From: Streptomyces iconiensis
Lineage (GTDB): Bacteria > Actinomycetota > Actinomycetes > Streptomycetales > Streptomycetaceae
Assembly (NCBI RefSeq): GCF_028657195.3
Contig: NZ_JANCPR020000003.1
Location: forward strand, 186,001-250,000
DNA: 64,000 nt
Direction of reading: 5' to 3'
The stretch's first letter is position 1. The number at the start of each line of letters is the position of its first letter. Positions 60,637-64,000 of this stretch are shown here, piece by piece. The notes beneath the pieces are model-generated. The model had not been told where the DNA came from. It saw nothing but the letters and a program-made list of their open reading frames with translations, and made no database searches. The position numbers and the translations under genes are program-made.

Positions 60637-61455
60637 ATGCGGGAAGAACCGGCCGGGACCGACGAGTTCGGGGTGGACGTCACCACTCCCAGCGTGGCCC
60701 GAATGTACGACCACTACCTCGGTGGCAAGGACAACTACGCCGTGGACCGGGAGGCCGTGGCGGAGTTGGACAAGAAGGTGCCCAGCACCAAGCCTCTCGC
60801 GATCAACAACCGGCGCTTCCTCCAGCGCGTGGTCCGCATCCTGGCCCGGGACTACGGCATCCGGCAGTTCCTCGACCACGGCTCAGGTCTGCCTACGCAG
60901 GACAACGTCCACCAGGTCGCCCAGCGGATCGACCCCACCTCACGCGTCGTCTACGTCGACAACGACCCGATCGTGCTGGCGCACGGCCGCGCGCTGCTCC
61001 AGGAGAACGAGTACACGGCGGTGATCCAGGCGGACATGCGGGAGACGGACGAGATCTTCGCGCACCCCGAGGTGCGCCGGCTGATCAACACGGAGGAGCC
61101 CGTCGCCGCCCTCTTCGTCTCGGTGATGCACTGCATCCCCGACTCCTCCGACCCGGCTGCGCTCGTACGACGGGTCGCCGACAGGTTGCCGTCCGGGAGC
61201 TGCCTGGTGATCAACCAGCTCGTGAGCCACGACAAGTCGACGCGGGACTTCGTCACGGACTTCATGGACCGCAGTACGCACGGGAACTGGGGGCGGGTCA
61301 GGGAACCGAAGGACGTCGAGCGGTACTTCGAGGGCCTTGAGGTGCTCGACCCCGGCCTCGGCGAGATCAACGACTGGCGGCCGGACTCGGACCTGGGGCC
61401 GCGTCAACTGACCGATGAATGGTTCGAGTTCGGCGGCGTCGCGCGCAAGCCGTAG
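60637..61455 (+). CDS. SAM-dependent methyltransferase, DUF574 family
   Basis: 272 aa from ATG 60637 with GAGG upstream; GTG 60625 is possible. Motifs are more divergent: PSVARMYDHYLGGKDNYAVD, and the SAM loop is FLDHGSGLPT with His replacing the Ile of FLDIGxG, followed by VVYVDNDPIVL. C-terminal ARKP as in the others. Preceded by a 203-bp region holding two copies of CTCCCTTGAGCG (60469 and 60525). Convergent with the second XRE gene. Confidence 0.9.
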   Translation: MREEPAGTDEFGVDVTTPSVARMYDHYLGGKDNYAVDREAVAELDKKVPSTKPLAINNRRFLQRVVRILARDYGIRQFLDHGSGLPTQDNVHQVAQRIDPTSRVVYVDNDPIVLAHGRALLQENEYTAVIQADMRETDEIFAHPEVRRLINTEEPVAALFVSVMHCIPDSSDPAALVRRVADRLPSGSCLVINQLVSHDKSTRDFVTDFMDRSTHGNWGRVREPKDVERYFEGLEVLDPGLGEINDWRPDSDLGPRQLTDEWFEFGGVARKP

Positions 61456-61458
61456 GGC

Positions 61459-61522
61459 TCACGCCCGCGCGTGGCCCGCTGCCCCCGTACGGTGCGGCGC
61501 CGGAGGGGCGGCGCGGGCGTGA
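61459..61522. terminator. Bidirectional stem-loop terminator
   Basis: TCACGCCCGCGC (61459-61470) is perfectly complementary to GCGCGGGCGTGA (61511-61522). It fills the gap between the convergent methyltransferase and XRE genes (stops at 61455 and 61524). The 40-nt loop is GC-rich and may fold further. Confidence 0.7.
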
Positions 61523-61523
61523 C

Positions 61524-62426
61524 TCACATCTCGTTCAGCAGCTTTTCCAGGAACTCCGCTGTCCTGAGGGGCGGTTCGGCCCTGGCGCACAGCCGGTCCA
61601 TCACCACCATGTACCCCTCGACCTCTTCGCGCTTCTCCAGGTAGAGGGAGCTGGTGAGCTGTTCCAGATAGACGATGTCGGGCAGATCCGGCTCCAGGAA
61701 CCGCAGTATCGTCACCGGGCCGCCCGCAGCCGCGAGTCCGCCCAGGCTGAACGGGGCGATCTGCAGGGTGATGTTGGGCTGCCGCGCCGCGCTGATCAGG
61801 TGCTCGATCTGACTCCGCATGATCGCGCGCGAGCCGAGCGGGCGGCGCAGCGCCGATTCGTCGACCACGGCCCACAGCCGGGGTCCGTGCGGCCGGCTCA
61901 GGATGGACTGCCGGGCCATCCGCAGGCTCGTGCGCCGCTCGGCCCTGCTCTCGTCGTCCCGGGGATGGCCGAGCCTGATGACCTCGCGGGCGTACTCCGG
62001 GGTCTGGAGCAGGCCGGGGACGAACTGCACCTCGTAGGTGCGGATCACGGACGCGGCCTCTTCCAGGCCGATCAGCCGGTCGAACCAGGGCGACATCACG
62101 TCGCTGTACTTCTGCCACCAGCCCGGGCTGCCCGCCTGCCGTGCCAGCGTGAGGTACTCCTCGCGCTCCTCGGGGTCCAGCACCTCGTAGAGCGTCAGCA
62201 GGTCGGCGACATCGCGCTCCTTGCAGCCGACGCGACCCAGCTCCAGGCGGCTGATCTTGGCATGTGAGCCGCGGATCGCGTCGCCCGCGGCCTCGCGTGT
62301 GATGCCGTGCTCCTCGCGGAGCCTGCGCAGCTGGGTGCCGAGGACGATGCGCAGGATCGTCGGGCCGCCCCGCGGATGGTCGAGGATCCGCCTGACCGGT
62401 GCGTCGCGTCCCGCTTCTGCTGGCAT
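61524..62426 (-). CDS. Second XRE-family regulator with DUF5753 domain
   Basis: 300 aa from ATG 62426 with AAGGCGG upstream; the frame opens earlier (62537) but that stretch lies in a palindrome. HTH at ~25-85 (LRRLREEHGITREAAGDAI, SHAKISRLELGRVG), DUF5753 after ~105 (FDRLIGLEEAASVIRTYE, VPGLLQTPEYA, ITLQIAPFSLGG). Similar in layout to the regulator at 58793 but only moderately alike. Its DUF397 partner lies upstream on the same strand, the reverse of the first locus, separated by a 35-bp palindrome. Confidence 0.92.
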   Translation of the reverse strand: MPAEAGRDAPVRRILDHPRGGPTILRIVLGTQLRRLREEHGITREAAGDAIRGSHAKISRLELGRVGCKERDVADLLTLYEVLDPEEREEYLTLARQAGSPGWWQKYSDVMSPWFDRLIGLEEAASVIRTYEVQFVPGLLQTPEYAREVIRLGHPRDDESRAERRTSLRMARQSILSRPHGPRLWAVVDESALRRPLGSRAIMRSQIEHLISAARQPNITLQIAPFSLGGLAAAGGPVTILRFLEPDLPDIVYLEQLTSSLYLEKREEVEGYMVVMDRLCARAEPPLRTAEFLEKLLNEM

Positions 62427-62513
62427 CACGTCCGCCTTGCTCCCCTGTGTGACTGTCTGGACGCTCAGTGTCCCACTACGCCAACAGGGCGTACAGACAT
62501 GCTGGTTGCACAT

Positions 62514-62548
62514 ACCCCCGCCACATGTCACTGACATGTGGCGGGGGT
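62514..62548. promoter_or_regulatory. 35-bp near-perfect palindrome between DUF397 and XRE genes
   Basis: Two 17-nt arms (62514-62530 and 62532-62548) are fully complementary around a single central base: ACCCCCGCCACATGTCA and its reverse complement. It is 88 bp before the XRE start and 89 bp after the DUF397 stop. It may be an operator or a terminator of the DUF397 transcript; the arm length is unusual for either. Confidence 0.75.
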
Positions 62549-62636
62549 TATGACCGTGCTGTGCGGTACGGGCCGTTGCCGGACCCGTGTCTGTCCGGAG
62601 GTGTGTGGTTGTCGGTCCTGCGCTCAGTCCCGGAGG

Positions 62637-62879
62637 TCAGTCCTGAATGTGCAGGAGGTCGTCGAAGTCGCCGTCCTTGGCGCCCTGGACGAACGCCGCG
62701 ATCTCAGCCGGTGTGTAGACGAGTGCCGGTCCGGAGGGGAAGCGGGAATTGCGCACGGCCACTCCCTGTCCGGGGAGGGTGGCCAGCTCGACGCAGTTGC
62801 CGTTCGGGTTGCTGCGACTGCTCTTGCGCCAGACCGCGCCGTCGATCCGGGTGGCCTCGATGCCGTTCTCGATCTGCAT
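62637..62879 (-). CDS. Second DUF397 small protein
   Basis: 80 aa from ATG 62879 (GGGAGAG 6 nt upstream; GTG 62900 possible). DUF397 core: VWRKSSRSNPNGNCVELA, VAVRNSRFPSGPALVYT, FVQGAKDGDFDDLL. More canonical than the first copy (W-R-K-S-S-x-S). Its promoter overlaps nested inverted repeats shared with the divergent small gene at 63091. Confidence 0.94.
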   Translation of the reverse strand: MQIENGIEATRIDGAVWRKSSRSNPNGNCVELATLPGQGVAVRNSRFPSGPALVYTPAEIAAFVQGAKDGDFDDLLHIQD

Positions 62880-62950
62880 GTACGTCTCTCCCAACGTCAC
62901 TTGCTGTCCCCCGTGGGCGGTTGTGACGCTGGAAGCGTCTCACAGCGCAG

Positions 62951-63009
62951 CGTTCTTGCATCTGTAAGTGCAGATGTACTTGCAGAAGTAAGAACGGTGC
63001 CGGGACAAT
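62951..63009. promoter_or_regulatory. Nested inverted repeats and promoter in the DUF397/small-gene divergent region
   Basis: Outer arms CGTTCTT (62951-62957) and AAGAACG (62990-62996); inner arms CATCTG (62959-62964) and CAGATG (62971-62976). A plus-strand promoter fits TTGCAG (62980-62985), 18 nt, GACAAT (63004-63009), so the outer right arm overlaps the spacer. Contains TTGCAGAA, also seen at the first XRE locus. Confidence 0.55.
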
Positions 63010-63090
63010 GGCTGTTGTAGTCCAGCCATCACGCAACTCTCCGTCGGCGGCGCGGAGTTGGCGAGCTTCCGTCCTTCAACAGGAGCATCA

Positions 63091-63273
63091 GTGACCACAC
63101 AAGGCGCCGAACCTCCCGGGCAAGCCGACCCGGTGGACGAAGACCTCGGCTGGGACCACCCGCTGACGCGGCTGGTCCTGCTGCTGGAGATCGCTGACCA
63201 GCCCGACTGGCTCCGTGACCTCGTACCCCCGGCTGCCGGCGCGACCGCGTCCGCGCGCCACGAGGCCGGATAG
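63091..63273 (+). CDS. Small acidic protein of unknown function
   Basis: 60 aa from GTG 63091 with AACAGGAG 6 nt upstream, a strong ribosome site. Sequence has an acidic middle (ADPVDEDLGWDHPL) and one amphipathic helix (TRLVLLLEIADQPDWLRDL). No family recognised. Promoter support comes from the TTGCAG/GACAAT pair 82 bp upstream. Divergent from DUF397; may be part of the second whiJ-like set. The following 138 bp to the helicase end hold only short direct repeats (gtcacctcat). Confidence 0.55.
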   Translation: MTTQGAEPPGQADPVDEDLGWDHPLTRLVLLLEIADQPDWLRDLVPPAAGATASARHEAG

Positions 63274-63411
63274 ACCGGCGGCCCGCACCACCTGCCGTTC
63301 CGTCACACGGCACCGCTTGCCGCGTGACTCTCCTCGCGCGTCACGGCTCGGCTTCTTGCTCGCGCGGCACGGCTCTTCGCCGTACCCCGTCGCGCGTCAC
63401 CTCATTGTGTG

Positions 63412-64000
63412 TCACCTCATCGCGTGAGGCAGGTCCCTCGCGTGTGCGATCTCCAGACGGGAGACCGCGCGCGTGAGGACCACATAGAGCCGGTGGAGCC
63501 CGCGGGGTCCGCTCTCGGCGATCTCCGCCGGTTCCGCCAGGACGACGTGGTCGTACTCAAGTCCCTTGGCCAGGTCGGCCGGCAGCAGCGTCACCCGCTC
63601 GGCGAGTTCCCCCGCCTCCGGGGCCCCGGGTGTGATGCCCGCTGCCTCCAGCGCCGTGCGCAGCCCCGCTGTCCTGGCCCCGTCGGCGATGACCGCGACC
63701 GAGCCCTCGCTGCCGAGCGCCGTGCCGACCGCTTCCGCCACGGCACGGTTCAGCTCGGCCGGATCGCTCACCCGGATGTGGCGCAACGTGCCGTCAGGGC
63801 GCAGCGAACGCGCGGGCGGTACCGCCACGTTCAGTGCGCCCAGCAGCCTGTTCGCCGTCTCGATGATCGCGGCGGGTACCCGGAACCCGGTGGTCAGCGG
63901 TACGACATCGGCCTCGGGCACGCCCAGGTGCGCGAGCTGTGCTGGCCAGTCGCCCGCCGCCCACGGGGTCGTGCCCTGTGCGAGGTCGCCGAGCACGGTC
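63412..64000 (-). CDS. HelD/UvrD-like superfamily I helicase, C-terminal part (runs off the edge)
   Basis: The frame is open to the right edge; about 195 C-terminal residues visible. Superfamily I motifs: GDLAQGTTPWAAGDW (motif III-type), TTGFRVPAAI, KGLEYDHVVL (motif V) and LYVVLTRAV (motif VI). HelD-type proteins act on RNA polymerase, removing it from DNA, and some actinobacterial members (HelR) give rifampicin tolerance. Without the N-terminal coiled coil I cannot tell HelD from a UvrD-like DNA helicase. Confidence 0.82.
   Translation of the reverse strand, partial: TVLGDLAQGTTPWAAGDWPAQLAHLGVPEADVVPLTTGFRVPAAIIETANRLLGALNVAVPPARSLRPDGTLRHIRVSDPAELNRAVAEAVGTALGSEGSVAVIADGARTAGLRTALEAAGITPGAPEAGELAERVTLLPADLAKGLEYDHVVLAEPAEIAESGPRGLHRLYVVLTRAVSRLEIAHARDLPHAMR

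Noticed and set aside
63215..63427. 70-codon plus frame before the helicase end
   Set aside because: No ribosome site and it overlaps the better-supported 60-aa gene.

Overview
The window is high-GC actinobacterial chromosome, almost certainly from a Streptomyces-type organism. The evidence is GTG starts, 4-nt GTGA/ATGA gene overlaps, a hopanoid cluster, a conservon (cvnA-D), an AfsR/SARP-type regulator, DUF397 and helix-turn-helix/DUF5753 gene sets, and rare TTA codons of the kind read by the bldA tRNA. I found no rRNA, tRNA, CRISPR array, transposase or integrase, and it reads as an accessory chromosome arm rich in regulators.

Layout. 1-10312: hopanoid operon on + (hpnD end, hpnE, polyprenyl synthase, shc, hpnG, hpnH, dxs, hpnO), carrying isoprenoid supply through to aminobacteriohopanetriol; no ispG lies between hpnH and dxs. 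10346-16538: tyrosine-phosphatase-like protein, short SARP with NB-ARC, a histidine kinase with a kinase-dead sister, a NarL-type response regulator and an AlkB homologue. 16888-21172: conservon ending in a GAF protein. 21298-26972: acyl-CoA dehydrogenase, Tat-exported GH2 beta-galactosidase, lipase-like hydrolase. 27031-30014: SAM methyltransferase translationally coupled to a PAS-GGDEF-EAL c-di-GMP enzyme. 30317-35823: complete five-gene oligopeptide-type ABC importer. 35780-45506: Rpf-LysM-M23 cell-wall hydrolase, DUF6227 protein, FAD/Rieske oxidoreductase, LytR-CpsA-Psr protein, serine hydrolase, acyl-CoA dehydrogenase.

45810-51614: urease operon with fused gamma/beta subunits, a UreC of 784 residues carrying a histone-H1-like Lys/Ala tail, and UreF, UreG, UreD but no UreE; ureD has a TTA codon. 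51994-53498: ECF41-type sigma factor with its carboxymuconolactone-decarboxylase-like partner and a matching promoter. 53627-56565: metzincin-type metalloprotease without a visible signal peptide, plus a small beta-rich protein, separated by 18-bp tandem repeats. 56768-63273: three DUF574-type SAM methyltransferases mixed with two whiJ-like sets (XRE/DUF5753 regulator, DUF397 protein, one RsbW-like ATPase), with several clear inverted repeats. 63412-64000: end of a HelD/UvrD-like helicase running off the edge.

Strongest leads: the tailed urease with its TTA codon, the metzincin pair with repeats, the XRE-DUF397-methyltransferase arrays and their operators, and the kinase/pseudokinase pair. 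Names rest on motifs and family knowledge; no database search was run.
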